Assembly: GCA_015501585.1 (NCBI GenBank)
Contig: JADNRY010000330.1
Location: forward strand, 1 to 64,000
Source: Rhodocollybia butyracea
Lineage: Eukaryota > Basidiomycota > Agaricomycetes > Agaricales > Omphalotaceae
Length of the DNA stretch: 64,000 nucleotides
Direction: 5' to 3'
Shown here: piece by piece, positions 22,200 through 34,412 of the stretch
Layout: each line of letters begins with the position of its first letter
Position numbering within the stretch: position 1 is the first letter of the stretch
Notes under the pieces: generated by a model
Seen by the model: only the letters and a program-made list of their open reading frames with translations
Database searches by the model: none
Told to the model about the DNA's origin: nothing
Program-made: the position numbers and the translations under genes

Positions 22200-22991
22200 A
22201 ATTTGAATCTCTGATATTTTCTCGATTCGGTTTTTTCTGTTCTAAATAGTTTCTTGGGTTCCCTTGGTCCATATTGATAGTTGTCATATATCTCTGACTT
22301 GTTCCGGCCTTTGATGGTTGTTGTACCGACTCGTTCTCTCGCATTATATCATTGTATCATTGCTTTGCATTTGTGCTACCACGTCTTGCTGGCCATCTTT
22401 CACAGTCTTTTCAGGAAAACAGCCTTTCATAAAATACAATACATATATACCCTCATATAGAATTGAACTTCTTCGGGTGGGTGTACTGTTGCGTACTGGT
22501 ACTACATACGCGTGCTAGTCTTCAGACATCTTTGGACTGCTCTGAGACTGCGGTGCTTTGACTAGCTCGAGCCAGCGCTTTTCTGCGCTCTGATGAAGCT
22601 CGTCTGTGGCGCACTGTCAGGGAAATGATATCTCTAGGCAGGTACTGGTTCGAGTCAAAGCATGCCCTGACTCAACAATTACAGGTACATAAGCAACATA
22701 GTTTAGGTTATGCCAACAGCAGCCCTGTGGTGGACAGTTTTCATGCTTCAAAATCGGATAGTGGCTTAAGCGCCTGATCGCTTTACAGCCACAGCCACGC
22801 AAAGGACGGGTGAAAGAAGTGCATGGGACTGGGAATAGCATTCCGAATAAACTCCCTGTCATAACTTTAGCAGTGCTCTTCAATAATCGGGAACCAAACC
22901 TAAGGCCTGGTCCGTGGCATAAAAGCGGTAGCGAGGAGATGCTGGTTCCTTTTCCCTTTGCCTACCAGATAATTTACTCTTACACTAACTC

Positions 22992-25900
22992 ATGAGTCCA
23001 CTTCGTGTCGACGTCCGTCTTCCCTCATCCTCGTCGTCTCGATCATCAGGATCATCATCAGGACTTCTATCTCCCGATTCTGTTGTCTTAGCATTCGAAA
23101 AATTCTCAAATGTCACTGAAACCGTCAAGGAATACTGTCCTCGGATCCGTATCTTGGTCATGGGCAGAAGGAATGCTGGGAAGACCACCTTGCTGAAAAA
23201 GATGACCAACAGCTCGGATGGACAAGTGGTTATGCACAACGAAAAAGGGAAAATAGTGTGTATTCTTTCTCTTTTCCGAAGTCTTCTTGCAAGCTGAGTT
23301 CTGTTTAGGTGAGCGAGCCGGGTATTCTCGAACCTTCGGTAGAGGTAAGCTCCACCCGGCCCCAATGCGTCTCACCACTGAGACTATCCAGCGCGGTGGT
23401 AGTCATATCGAGTATGAGATCACCTACCCAAGGTACTCATATTCCTGCCGTGAACTTAGGAAGCTACATTGACGAACACCTTTCAATTCGCAGTGACTTA
23501 GACTACGTTTTCCATGATTCGAAAGGGATGGAGGCAGGGTCTGAAATGGAACTGAAGATTTTGAGAGACTTCATCGATGGTAGACGGGATAGAAAGTTTA
23601 TGAAAGATCAGTTGCATGTCATCTGGTGAGTGTGATTGCCGGTGGTAGCGGAAATGAGCATTCCTCATCTCGAAAAGGCTCTGCCTTCCAGTGGACAACG
23701 ATCGGCCCTTGGGACCACACGAGATGGCTTTCTTCGAAAATGCCGGAACACGTGGAGGTCAGTACTTTTTCTTTCGAAAATCGAGCAAATCTTTCATGAA
23801 ATTCTAGTTCCTGTTATCGCCATCTTCACAAAATTCGAATGGAGGGTAACCAAGGCTTACGACATCTTGCGAGATTCGGGGAAAGATCACAGTGAAGCAA
23901 AAAAAGGAGCACTACAGCTAGCCCGTAATGAGTTTGAGGAGACTGTAGTGCGGCAGCGTTTTCACGACGGTCTGAGTCATAAACCGATTCAGTACATTTA
24001 TCTTCAAGGTACAGTCGTTATGAACGTGCATGCATGGTGAGTACTGACATATAGCTGTTTCAAGATATGAACAGGGGTGGCAACTGTGATCAACTCACTG
24101 AAGTCACTGCATTGGTGGTTCAGACCGCGGTTAACCAGAAGCTTTTCAGAGAGATAAAGCAACATAGTGTCAAGGTTTCGATGGCAATCGCTCTTGCCAA
24201 GTAGGTCGTGGCTACTCTTCAATTCGTATTCATTGATAACGCTTCAAATTAGTGCAATTTCCATGACCAAGTTGAAAGCTCAACTTGCTGTAGGAGAGAG
24301 GTCTTTGATTAAGGCTTGGACGATTTTTTTGCTCTCACTTTTTGCACAATGGGTAAGATGGTTGTTTATTCCTGTCCGAGTCCTCTTACGCCTATCATTA
24401 GGATGTAAGTCAGCTTCTTCTTGTCGAAAGACCTGGAGTGCTCATTATAAAGGATTTTTGATTGTACAGGAGGTGAGGGCTCCATTGCGAATACTCAAGT
24501 TTTGCTGACACGGTTTTTTCAAGTATTTTGTGAGTCGTTTATCGGTACTATAACTACCATCGTTTAAGATCATCTGGCTGTCTTGTTGTCGTTAGACAGT
24601 GAGCCAATCCCTTACATTGTTACATCCAAACCGTTAACAGAAATCCCAAATCACCCAGATGGTGAGCTCCTCGCGTTAACTCGTCTATGACAAACCCTCA
24701 AAACCCTACTCATTCGATACATGTATAGAAAGCAAGTTGTTCATTACATGTCCCATAACACTAACTCAATTCACCATTATAGCACGTAAGCATGCCTACC
24801 TAGTATCATCACCAGTTGAATCTCGTCCAGGTCGTTGATTGTTTCTCATTTAGGAAGTATGATTACCTTTTCTTCCCGTAGTTCATTGGTACTGATCTTG
24901 CTTTTTTTGAAGTGGGTACGCCGATAATTATGATCACGTCACCTCAGTAAACTCAAAGCATTTGCTCTTCTCTGCTCCGGTTGTAGAATGTGAGCTCTCC
25001 TATTTCGAGGAATGATTGTCAAAATTGATCCTGTTTCAGTGGGTACGCGCAATTCCATATAGCTATATTTTATTAGTTAATCCAGCTCTTGCTTCGGTAT
25101 GCTACAGAACGTAAGTCATGATTTTTCTCAAACTCGATCCAGAGCTAAAGTTAATGTTCATGATATAGTTCTCCGATACAGACTTCGATCTGGTGTGTAA
25201 TTCGAGTGCTAGCAGAAACTCAGAGGACTGACAAGCTAAATATCTAATAGGATGTTCGTACTTGCTTTCTGTGATTGATTGCGTATTGCTGAAGTTCTTT
25301 CTCCTTTAAAATTGACAGATTGTAAGCTGATTTTCTTGTCCTTGAGCTGTGTACTTATCTACCGCCTCCCAGAAGGTTTGCTCGAGAATTCACGGGAGTT
25401 GTGGCTCGTCATTGGCTAATGGTCTTGTTCATTCTATAGGTTGACCCTAAACGAGCACTTATTGTGGATATAATCTTGAGAAGTTGTATCTCCTGGGTGA
25501 GAATTGTATCGACTTCTTATACGCATTCACTTACCTGTAGCGTCAGATCGATCCTAGTACCAGAACCGATCTGCAACTGCTCACTTACTTCGTCGGTAAG
25601 TAACTACTGCTCAGTAGACAAAATAGTCAACCTCTACTTCCATAGACGTTATCATGATCGCCGAGCACTCGTTCTGGATCGAGGATAGAATGCCTTGGAA
25701 ACATCTCAATCGGGTCGTATCTCAGTACCAAATCTGTCCTCAACGTCATGCAATTCGAGCGACGGTGCAAAAACTGTTCCGAGAAATGAACGATCCGGTA
25801 CATCAGCATAGCGCATTCGCGATGAATGGACCTCTTCCCAGCAGGACTTTGCAGGTTCTAGCATTGAAATTCATGCCGATGCTGCTAGATCATCGATTTT

Positions 25901-26076
25901 TGTCGATTTCTTCCGATTCAACATCCCTTTCTTCCGAATCAATATCCCTTTCTCCATGTACGTCCCTAATGTTTTTTTGGCGCACCGAGACTAATGATGC
26001 ATTAATTACCGTAGAACTTTTTGCTGTAGTACTTTCATTTTGGCTATCCCGATTAGTATGCTGGCACTTTTTGTAG
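22992..26076 (+). CDS. P-loop GTPase with single-codon exon train, copy 1 (27 inferred exons)
   Basis: Exons 1-8: 22992-23255, 23309-23344, 23392-23432, 23494-23625, 23678-23757, 23808-24008, 24065-24200, 24253-24352. Then sixteen tiny exons (24402-25375), then 25440-25496, 25541-25595 and 25646-26076; all phases fit (534 residues). The G domain has G1 GRRNAGKTTLLKKM, G3 DSKGMEAG, VDNDRPLGP.EMAFFEN, and G4 as TKFE where TKxD is usual. WTIFLLSLFAQW may be a membrane-associated helix. The C-terminal exon carries MIAEHSFWIEDRMPW and ATVQKLF. A TATA-like CATAAAAGC lies about 75 bp upstream of the start. A small-GTPase-like role is inferred; substrate unknown. The last intron/stop is uncertain: paralogues stop about 30 codons earlier. 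Confidence 0.85.
24353..25439 (+). other. Train of microexons in GTPase copy 1
   Basis: Between TTT GCA CAA TGG (ends 24352) and GTT GAC CCT (starts 25440) sit these exons, each preceded by AG and followed by GT or GC: GAT 24402, GAG 24470, TATTTT 24524, ACA 24596, ATG 24659, AAA 24729, CAC 24783, GAA 24854, TGG 24913, AAT 24987, TGG 25040, AAC 25108, a 24-mer 25169-25192, GAT 25251, ATT 25319, AAG 25373 (start positions). The seventeen introns are 49, 65, 51, 66, 60, 67, 51, 68, 56, 71, 50, 65, 58, 58, 65, 51 and 64 nt, ordinary sizes for such fungi, and all are phase 0. Splice use is inferred. Confidence 0.85.
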
Positions 26077-26650
26077 CATGCCAGGTTGAATATACCCGAA
26101 CAACGTTATACTTATAATTATAATTCATACCAGTTTTGTTTTGTAGTATCTGTGCTACCGTCTTGCTGGTCCTCTTTCAGTCTTTTCAGGCAAACAGCCT
26201 TTCAGAAAATACAATGCATATACGCTCCTTTTCGGGTGAGCGTACTAGTACCCCAACTAGTACCCCAGCGCTAGTCTTTAGTAGACATCTTTCTGGTAGT
26301 GCCTTGACTGAACAATGATTACAGGCACACTTATAAGTAAGAAGGTTTAGGTTGTGGCATGGCCTATGCCGTGATGAGCTCTCCTGTGCTTCAAATGGGA
26401 TAGTAGCTTAAACATTTGATGGCTTTGCCACGCAAAGAACGGGTGAACAGAGTGCATGAGACTGGGAATGCCGCCATTCCGAATAAGTAAGCTCATTGTC
26501 ATAACTTTGGCAGGGCTTTAGAATATCAGGAAACCAGCTAAGCGCCAAGGCCCAAGGTCAGGCTTGTTCTGTGGCATAAAAGCTGTAGCGAGGGGGTGCT
26601 ACTTAGTTCCCCCCTCCCCCCTTGCCTAGATATCTTCTCTTACATAACTC

Positions 26651-29627
26651 ATGAGTCAACTTGATCTCGAACCTCCCCCGTACTCCGTAGGGCCTCAGTC
26701 TCCTCAGACTCCTGATTCTGTTTTGGTAGCGTTTGAAAAATTCTCAAATGTCGCCAAAACCGTCAAAGAATTCTGCCCCCGGATCCGCATCTTGGTCATG
26801 GGAAGAAGGAATGCTGGGAAGACTACCTTGCTGAAAAAGATGACCAACAGCTCAGATGGACGAGTGATTCTTCGGAACCAAGATGGGAGCATAGTGTGTA
26901 TTCTGTATTCTGTTTCTTTTCCGAAGTCGCATAAGCTGAGTTCTGTTTAGGTGAGGGACCCGGGGATGATATTGGAACCGTCGGTAGAGGTGAGCTTCTC
27001 CCGTCCCCGATGCGTTTCAACGCTGAAACAATCCAGCGTGGTGGTAGTCATATTGAATATGAGATCACCTACCCAAGGTAACCATATTCCTGTGAACTTG
27101 GGATAGCTAAATTGACGACCACCTTTCAATTCGCAGTGACTTAGACTATGTTTTCCATGACTCAAAAGGGATGGAGGCCGGGTCCGAAATGGAACTTCAC
27201 ATTTTGCGAGAATTCATCGATGCCAGACAGAAAAAACAGTTTATGAAAGACCAGTTACATGTCATCTGGTGAGTGTAATTGCCAGTGGTAGCGGAAATGA
27301 GCTCTCCCCCCATCTCAATTTCCCCACAAGGCTTTGCCTTCCAATGGACAATGATCGTCCATTGGGACCCCAAGAGATGGCTTTCTTCGAGAATGCTGGA
27401 ACGCATGGAGGTCAGTCCTCTTTCTTTCGAAAATCAAGGAAATCTTTCATGAAGTTCTAGTTCCTGTTATCGCCATCTTCACCAAGTTCGAATGGCGGGA
27501 AACCAAGGCTTACGACATTTTGCGAGATTCAGGGAAAGAACACGGTGAAGCAAAACAAAGAGCACTACAGCTAGCCCGCGATGAGTTTGAGGAAACTGTA
27601 GTGCAGCAGCGTTTTCACGACGGTCTAAGTCATAAACCGATTGAGTACATTTATCTTCAAAGTGCAGTCCCATGTTATGAATGTGTATGTATGATGAAGA
27701 CTGACGCATAGCTGTTTCAAGATATGAACAAGGGTGGCAACTGTGACCAACTCACTGAAGTCACTGCATGGGTGGTTCAGAACGCGGTTAACCAGAAGCT
27801 TTTCGGAGAGATAAAACAACGTGATGTCATGGTTTCGATGGCAATCGCTCTCACCAAGTAGGTTATTCTTCTATTCGTCTTCGCTGACGATAATGCTTCA
27901 AATTAGCGCCATTTCTATGACAAAGTTAAAGGCGCAACTCGCTGTTGGACAGAAGCCCGTGATTAAAAAATGGACAATTTTTTTGCTCTCATTTTTTGCA
28001 TACTGGGTAAGCAACAGATAATTGTTTATTGGTGTCTGTATCCTCTTACACCTATCTTTAGGCTGTAAGTCAGCTTCTTGTCGAAAGACCTGGAGTGCTG
28101 ATTATAATGGATTTTTGATTGTATGGCAGGAGGTGAGTGCTCCACTGCGGATATTCAAGTTTTTCTGATACGCTTTTTCCAAGTATTTTGTGAGTCGTTT
28201 ATCTGTGCTATAACTATCGTCGTTTAGGTTCATCTGGATGTCTATTGTGGTTAGGAAGTGAGCTGATCCCCTTACGTTGTGGCAGCCAAGCCGTTAACAG
28301 AAATTCCAAATCATCCAGATGGTAAGTTCCTCATCTATAGGAAGCCTTCCAAATACCTAGTACTCATTCGATACATAGAAAGTAAGTTATTCCTTCATGC
28401 CTCGTAATATCCCACTACCACCATCTCAATTAATCATTTTAGCACGTAAGCATGCCTACCCAGTAATCTCACCAGTTGAATCTCGTCCAGGCGATTCATT
28501 TCTCCTTTAGGAAGTATGATTACTTTTTCTTCATGTGTTTCTTTGAGACTGATTTTGATTTTTTGAAGTGGGTACGCCGATAATCATCCATGTCGCCTCA
28601 GTAAACTCAAAGCATTTGCTCTTCTATGTTCCGGTTATAGAATGTGAGCTCTCCTATTTGAGAAATAAGTGTTTAAACTGATCTTGTTTCAGTGGGTACG
28701 AACAGTTCCATATAACCTTGTCTTAATTGGTTAATCCAGCTCTTGCTTCGGCATCCTACAGAACGTAAGTCTTGATTTTTCTCGAACTCAACCCAGAGCT
28801 AAAGTTAGTTTTGATGATATAGTTCTCTAATAAAGAGTTCGATTTGGTGTGTGATTCTACCACTAGCAGAAACCCAGGGGACTGACAAGCTGAATATACG
28901 GTTATTGATAGGATGTTGGTATTCGCTTTCTGTGATAGAACGCGTATTACTGAAGTTCTTCCCTCCTTATAATTGACAGATTGTAAGCTGAGGTTCCTCC
29001 AGATTCTTGAGCTATGTACTTATCTACCGCCTCCCAGAAGGTTCTCTCGAGTGTCCATGGGGGTTGTTGTTTGTCATTGGCTAACAGTTTTGTTCAATCT
29101 CTAGGTTGACCCAGGACGAGCACGTCTCGTGGATATAATCTTGGAAAATTGTATCTCCTGGGTGAGAATGATGTCGACTTCAGTTATAAGCATGCACTTA
29201 ACTATAGCGTCAGATCGATCCTAGTACCAGAACTGATCAGCAACTGCTTGCTTATTTTGTTGGTAAGTAACTGCTCAGCAAATACCATTTCATATGATAG
29301 TCGATGTCCATAGACGTTATCATGATCGCTGAACACTCGTTCTGGGCCGAGGATAGAATGCCTTGGAGACACCTTAATCGTGTCGTATCTCAGTACAAAA
29401 TCTGTCCTCAGCGTCGTGCAATTCGGGAGACGGTGCAAAAACTGTTCCTAGAAATGAACAGTCCGGCATATCAGCATCTGGGCGCATTCCTGATGAATGG
29501 ACCTCTTCCCAGCAAGGCTTTGCAGGTTCTAGCATTGAAATATATGCCGATGCTGCTGCATCATCGATTTCTGTCGATTTCCTCTGATTCAGCACCCCTT
29601 TATCCGTGTATGTCCCTTACTTATTGA
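26651..29627 (+). CDS. P-loop GTPase with single-codon exon train, copy 2
   Basis: Same architecture as copy 1. The start is MSQLDLEPPPYSVGP, followed by G1 GRRNAGKTTLLKKM, PGMILEPSVE, RGGSHIEYEITYP, G3 HDSKGMEAGS, LCLPMDNDRPLGPQEM, the VPVIAIFTKFEW exon with G4 TKFE, and RDEFEETVVQQRFHDGLSHKPIE. The microexon train runs 28062-29040, followed by VDPGRARLVDIILENCISW from 29105. It ends SISSDSAPLYPCMSLTY at 29627. It is preceded by a GCATAAAAGC TATA-like box and a C-rich tract just before the ATG. No breaks were seen, so it is likely functional. Confidence 0.83.
28062..29040 (+). other. Train of microexons in GTPase copy 2
   Basis: Same order as copy 1: GCT, GAG, TATTTT, GAA, ATG, AAA, CAC, GAA, TGG, AAT, TGG, AAC, a 24-mer (F S N K E F D L), GAT, ATT, AAG, every one bounded by AG and GT. 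Here the donor after AAA is GTAAGT, where copy 1 has GCAAGT. Confidence 0.83.
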
Positions 29628-29994
29628 GGCAACCAGATCCTAATGATGCATACCGTTTGACTACTGTCACCGAATTTTTTCAGTGCATACTTAGTACTTT
29701 TATTTTGAGTATCCGATCGGATATGTCACTTTTTATATTTTGTAGCATGCAGTTGGATATGAACAAACGTTAATTGTATTTTGTACTACTAAGTAGTTTT
29801 GTTTCATAGCGTTGCGAGATAACTTAGCTGAAATCAACGCGTAACGCGTAACATCCAGTGAAGAAATTATACAGGCCCTACGACCGGCGTTAAATTTAAA
29901 TTACATGATGCGACGATCTCTAATAAGCGCCTTGGGCCCATTAAAGTCTCTTGTTTTCCCCCTGCCTGTCAACCATCTACTCTTACACTAACTC

Positions 29995-32900
29995 ATGAGT
30001 CAACTTCATCTCAATCTTCCTTCAGGCTCCTCGGAAACATCAGAGCCTCAGTCTCGTGACCCTGTTTCGATAGCATTCGCAAGATTCGCGAACGTCGCTG
30101 AAACCGTCAAAGAATACTGCCCTCAGATCCGCGTCTTGGTTATGGGCAAAAGAAACGCAGGGAAGACCACCTTGCTTAAAAAGATGACTCACAGCTCGGA
30201 CGGACAAGTAACTCTTCGGAATCAAGATGGGGATATGGTATTCCGTTTAGTTTCCGACTCTCCGAATTTTCCTCCAGCTTGAGTTCTGTTTAGGTGAACC
30301 CGGGAACCATCCTCGAGCCTTCCGTAGAGGTAAGCCTCACTCGTTCCTAAAGCGTCTGGAGACTGAAACTAATTCAGCGTGGGGAGAGTCGTATTGATTG
30401 GGAAATCACCTACCCTAGGTACCTACATTCCTGTGAATTCATCATAGCTAAATTAACAAAAACCTCGTAGCGACTCGAACTATGTTTTTCATGACTCGAG
30501 AGGAATGGAAGCTGGGTCCGATCAAGAGGTGCAATTTTTAAGAAACTTCATGCATCGTAGACGGAATATGAACGCTCTGAAAAATCGCCTCCATGTAATC
30601 TGGTGAGTCTGATTGCCTGTGGTAGCAAAAACGAGTTCTCCCCTCAATATATACCCCAAAAAGGTTTTGCCTTCCGGTCGACAATGATCGTCCCTTTGGT
30701 CCACATGAGATGGCTTTCTTCGAAAATGCCGGAACGGGTGGAGGTCAGTCCTCTTATTTTCAAGAAATAATGAAATCTTTCCATGGAATTTTAGTTGCTA
30801 TTATCGCCATCTTCACAAAGTTCGAATGGAGAATAACTAAGGCTTACGACATCTTGCGCCAAGCTGGGATAGGTCACACTGAAGCAAAAAAAGAAGCACC
30901 ACAACTAGCCCGTGATGACATGCAGAAAATAGTGCAGCAGCGTTTCCACGATGGTCTAAGTCATAGACCGATTGAATACATTTTCCTTCAAGGTACAACA
31001 GCGAGCTCTGAACATGTATGCGTAGTGAGTACTGATACGTCTCAAGATATGGACCAGGACCGTGGTAATTGTGACGAACTTGCGCGAGTCACTGCACGGG
31101 TGGTTCAGAGCGCGGTCAATAATCACCTTTTTTCAGCTATAAAGCACAGTGGTGTCAGAATTTCGATGGCAATCGCTCTTGTCAAGTAGGTGATGGTCAT
31201 TTTTTCTGTTCACATTCATTTGAATCCATCAGTGCTATCTCGATTACAAAAATAATGACGGAACTCATGGTTGAAAAAAGTATACAACTGAACGAATGGA
31301 CGATCCACATGCTGTTACTTTTTCCTTACTGGGTGAGCCGCAAGTATTTCAATTTATGTTGGTCTAAACACAATTAGGATGTAAGTCATGTTGTTATCGA
31401 AAGGCTGCGGCGTGATTCTGGACTTCACCTTCTAGACTGTAAGTGTTCACTCATAAGTTTTCAGTTTTTTCCAACTTGGATTTTTCAAGTATTTTGTGAG
31501 TTGTTCATCGGCACTGTCACCGTCAGAGCTTAAGACCGTCTGGCTGTCTTGTCACGGTCAGAATGTAAGCCAGTCCCCTTACTTTGTGTCATCTGACCCA
31601 TCAATATAAATCCCAAAACTTCCAGGTGGTGAGCTCCTCACAATCAACTTATCTATGGCCAGCCTTTGGTTACCTACTCGTTTGATATATAGGAAGTAAG
31701 TTATGCATTCCATGTCTCTGCAGCACTGTAACACTTGATGTTAGCACGTAAGCACACTTTCTGCCTAGTATCGTTATTGGTTGGTTCTCGCCTCATCGTT
31801 TTTTCTTTAGCAAGTAAGATTACTTGTTATTCGTATATTCAGTTGTACCTTATGTTGCTCTTCAAGTGGGTACACATATCATTTTGGCCACATCACCTCA
31901 AAGCTGAAGACTCGCTCCGTCGGATTGTAGAATGTGAGCTCTCTATTGAAAAAACAATAATTAAACTGATCCTGTTTTAGTGGGTACGCCTTGCAAATCC
32001 ATACATATCAATACTTGATCAGCTAATCCAGCTGCTTCGGTATACTATAATAGACAGCAAGTCTTGGCTTTCACTAAAACTCGAATCCAAAGCTAAAGTT
32101 ATGAGTCCTGAATGTAATGAAGGCTCGTCCTTATGGCGGTTTCGTGTGGAATTTTTTCCCAATTAGGGTTGATCTTGCCAAATTTGGAAGAATCATTTCC
32201 CCATATTTAGAAATGTCAAAGCGCTTGACATGTGACTTTCTGATGTGCCACTTATTTCATGTTACAAAACTTTGCTGCATCTGATACCTTTTTACTCTTG
32301 AACTTCTTGCATCAAACACTGTTGTGTTGCACCTCTAATGTGCAATTATCGGTGCTGTACATTCTTTTTGCCACATGTGACACGGTGTTTTTCATCTTAA
32401 TAATACTTCCATTTTTGTAGCCCCCACACTTTTCATCAGTGTCATTGCAGTGCACAATTCATAACTAATCTCTTGCAGACTCGTACCTGCCACGCGCTTG
32501 CGCGGTCCCACACTCGCAAGTTAATGCTATAGTTTTCTGATACACAATCCAAACTGGTGCGTAATTTGAGCACTATCAGAGACCCAGAGGACTACTGACA
32601 AGCTCGATCTGTATATAACAGGCTGTCCGTATTTGTTTTCTGTGCGCTTGAACTGTAACGCTCATTGCTGAATCTTTATTTCCTCATAATTGATAGATTG
32701 TAAGCTGATATTTCCCATTCCTGAGCCATGTTCTTATAGCCGCCTCCCAGATGGTTTGCCCGAGCTTTCGCAGGAAGTATAGCTTGTCACTGGTTAACGG
32801 TTTTGTTCATTCTTTAGGCTGACCGTGAACGAGCACGTCCCGTGGATTTAATCGTGCACAATTGTGTTTCCTGGGTGAGAATCGTCTCGACATCAGCTAT

Positions 32901-33339
32901 AAGCGCACACTGACCCATAGCGTCAGATTGATCCTAGTGCCAAAAAGGATCTACAACTGCTTACTTTCTTTATTGGTGAGTAGTTATTGTTCAGCAAATC
33001 ACATTCTATATAATGTCTACTTCCATAGACGTTATCATGATCGCTGAACACTCATTCTGGGTCAAGGATAGAAAGCCTTGGGAACACCTCAACCACGTCA
33101 TATCTCAGTACAAAATCTGTCCTCAGCGTCTTGCAGTTCGGTCAACAGTTCAAAAACTGTTAAGAGCAATGAACGATCCGGTAATTAAGCGTAGTGCATT
33201 TAGTATGAATGCGGCTTTTCCCAGCAAAATTTTGGAGTCTCTATCATTGAAATACATGCTGATGCTGCTGGATCATCGATTTCTGTCGATTTCTTCCGAA
33301 TCAGTACCCCTTTCTCCATGTACGTCCCTTATGTTTTGA
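29995..33339 (+). CDS. P-loop GTPase with single-codon exon train, copy 3 (most diverged)
   Basis: Starts MSQLHLNLPSGSSETSE. G1 is GKRNAGKTTLLKKM, then PGTILEPSVE, RGESRIDWEITYP, G3 HDSRGMEAGS, FCLPVDNDRPFGPHEM, and the VAIIAIFTKFEW exon with G4 TKFE. The microexon train covers 31378-32753 and is lengthened by a 412-bp insertion (32104-32515) inside one intron. ADRERARPVDLIVHNCVSW follows from 32818 and the last exon ends ..LSPCTSLMF at 33339. The coding parts remain open despite greater divergence, which implies selection. Confidence 0.8.
31378..32753 (+). other. Train of microexons in GTPase copy 3
   Basis: Exons: GAT, ACT, TATTTT, AAT, GTG, GAA, CAC, CAA, TGG, AAT, TGG, ACA, a 24-mer at 32533-32556 (F S D T Q S K L), GCT, ATT, ATG. 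All keep length and AG../GT(GC) borders, although about half of the codons differ from copy 1. The intron after ACA (32057-32532) is 476 nt because of the transposon insertion and starts with GC. Confidence 0.8.
32104..32515. mobile_element. Short non-autonomous transposon in a GTPase intron
   Basis: This sequence is absent from the same intron in the other three paralogues. It starts GAGTCCTGAATGTAATGAAGG and ends CCCACACTCGC; the target AAGTTAAT appears on both sides in slightly altered form (AAGTTAT / AAGTTAAT), suggesting a 6-8-bp duplication. About 130 bp of its left end and 55 bp of its right end recur, inverted, as the ends of the element at 33466-34412. Confidence 0.7.
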
Positions 33340-33465
33340 GGCACCCAGATCCTAATGATGCATTACTGTAGAACTTAGTGCTTTGTAATGCTTTGACTTC
33401 TATGTATCCCGATACATTGACTTTTTGTAACCTGTCAGTTGTGTACACTCCGAACAAACTTTAAC

Positions 33466-34412
33466 TTGTGAGTGTGGGCCACTGCACCAAGCGCATGGCA
33501 GGTACGAGTCCTGTAGAAGACTAGTTATAAAATCTTGAAAGAAAAAATCAGTGTGATGAATGAGAAGATAAATGAACACGCACTCATAAAGCTATGCCAT
33601 TTTGCAGGCAAGGTGACTGAAGACAGAAGTAACAATTGAAGTTGCAGCAATAAATAGTACCAAGGAGGCGCTTTGGCAGCCATGCACAACGCATCATACC
33701 TATTCCCAGCGTCAGCCAAGACCAAAAGGTTGAGATTGAGTAACCATGCTTTTTTTTCGAGATGTTATACCCAGATTTTTGGGATGCAGAGATGGATGCG
33801 ACAAAGTTTGGTGTAGGACCACTGTCAGATTGTACTGAAGATCATCGAGAGCTCCAGATGAGAGATGAGGATATGCTGAAGGAGATCTATCTGTCTTTGT
33901 AACATTCAGTCTCCAAAACACAGTGAAAATGTTCAAAGAAACGTACCAAGATGCACTACACTACAAGCAATACAACCTCCATCTACTGCATTTTTGTTTC
34001 CTTCAAAACTTCAACCTCCATTGAGTTTTACAGCAGCCATGACTTCTGTTCCACCATTGAGGTTTTGACCCAAGCTCAGACAAGCACTGCCGTTTGACAG
34101 AGGCGCAATGCCAGTTTCTAAAGAAATTGTTCGGAAATTGTGAAGAGAACATCCTTCAGCTTGTCAATGTGGGTTTGCCAGTAATCCATATAGGATTTTT
34201 TGGCTTTTGAGATGAAAGTGGAAGCCATGTCTGTCAATTAATTAATTGAACAAATTGAAGAGGAATGATCACATGCCGAGCGCTTTGACATTCCCAAATA
34301 TGGTGAAACGATTCTCCCTAATTTGGACAAGATCAACCCTAATCGGGATAAAATTCCCACGCAAAACCGGCCATAAGGACGAGCCTTCATTACATTCAGG
34401 ACTCGTAATCGT
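33466..34412 (-). mobile_element. Transposon carrying a captured piece of RRP42
   Basis: Both termini match the short element at 32104-32515 in reverse orientation: the right end around 34270-34412 matches its first about 130 bp and the left end 33466-33520 its last about 55 bp. The interior, absent from the short element, is an RRP42 gene fragment that still contains an RRP42 intron. That points to DNA-level capture as in Pack-type transposons rather than retroposition. No transposase is encoded. Confidence 0.65.
33665..34228 (-). pseudogene. Captured 5' fragment of RRP42 (exosome subunit)
   Basis: Begins ATGGCTTCCACTTTCATCTC (34228 downward) exactly as the resident gene at 42428. It then has a deletion, LALRLCQTAV..-type frames, and continues through SPSAYPHLSSGALDDLQYNL to the ADAGN..DAL..AA region near 33665. 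The intron before ACTGAATGTTAC is retained. Internal stops and deletions make it non-functional. It preserves four A where the resident gene has five at the first frameshift, useful for judging that frameshift. Confidence 0.78.

Noticed and set aside
24402..25375. Idea that the 3-nt units are chance AG-NNN-GT matches in one long intron
   Set aside because: The same sixteen units in the same order and length occur in four diverged paralogues, with ordinary intron spacing, coding-like substitutions and perfect phase. Chance cannot be fully excluded without RNA, so it stays as the alternative.
33466..34228. Interpretation of the RRP42 fragment as a processed retrogene
   Set aside because: It keeps an RRP42 intron and is bounded by ends shared with an RRP42-free transposon.
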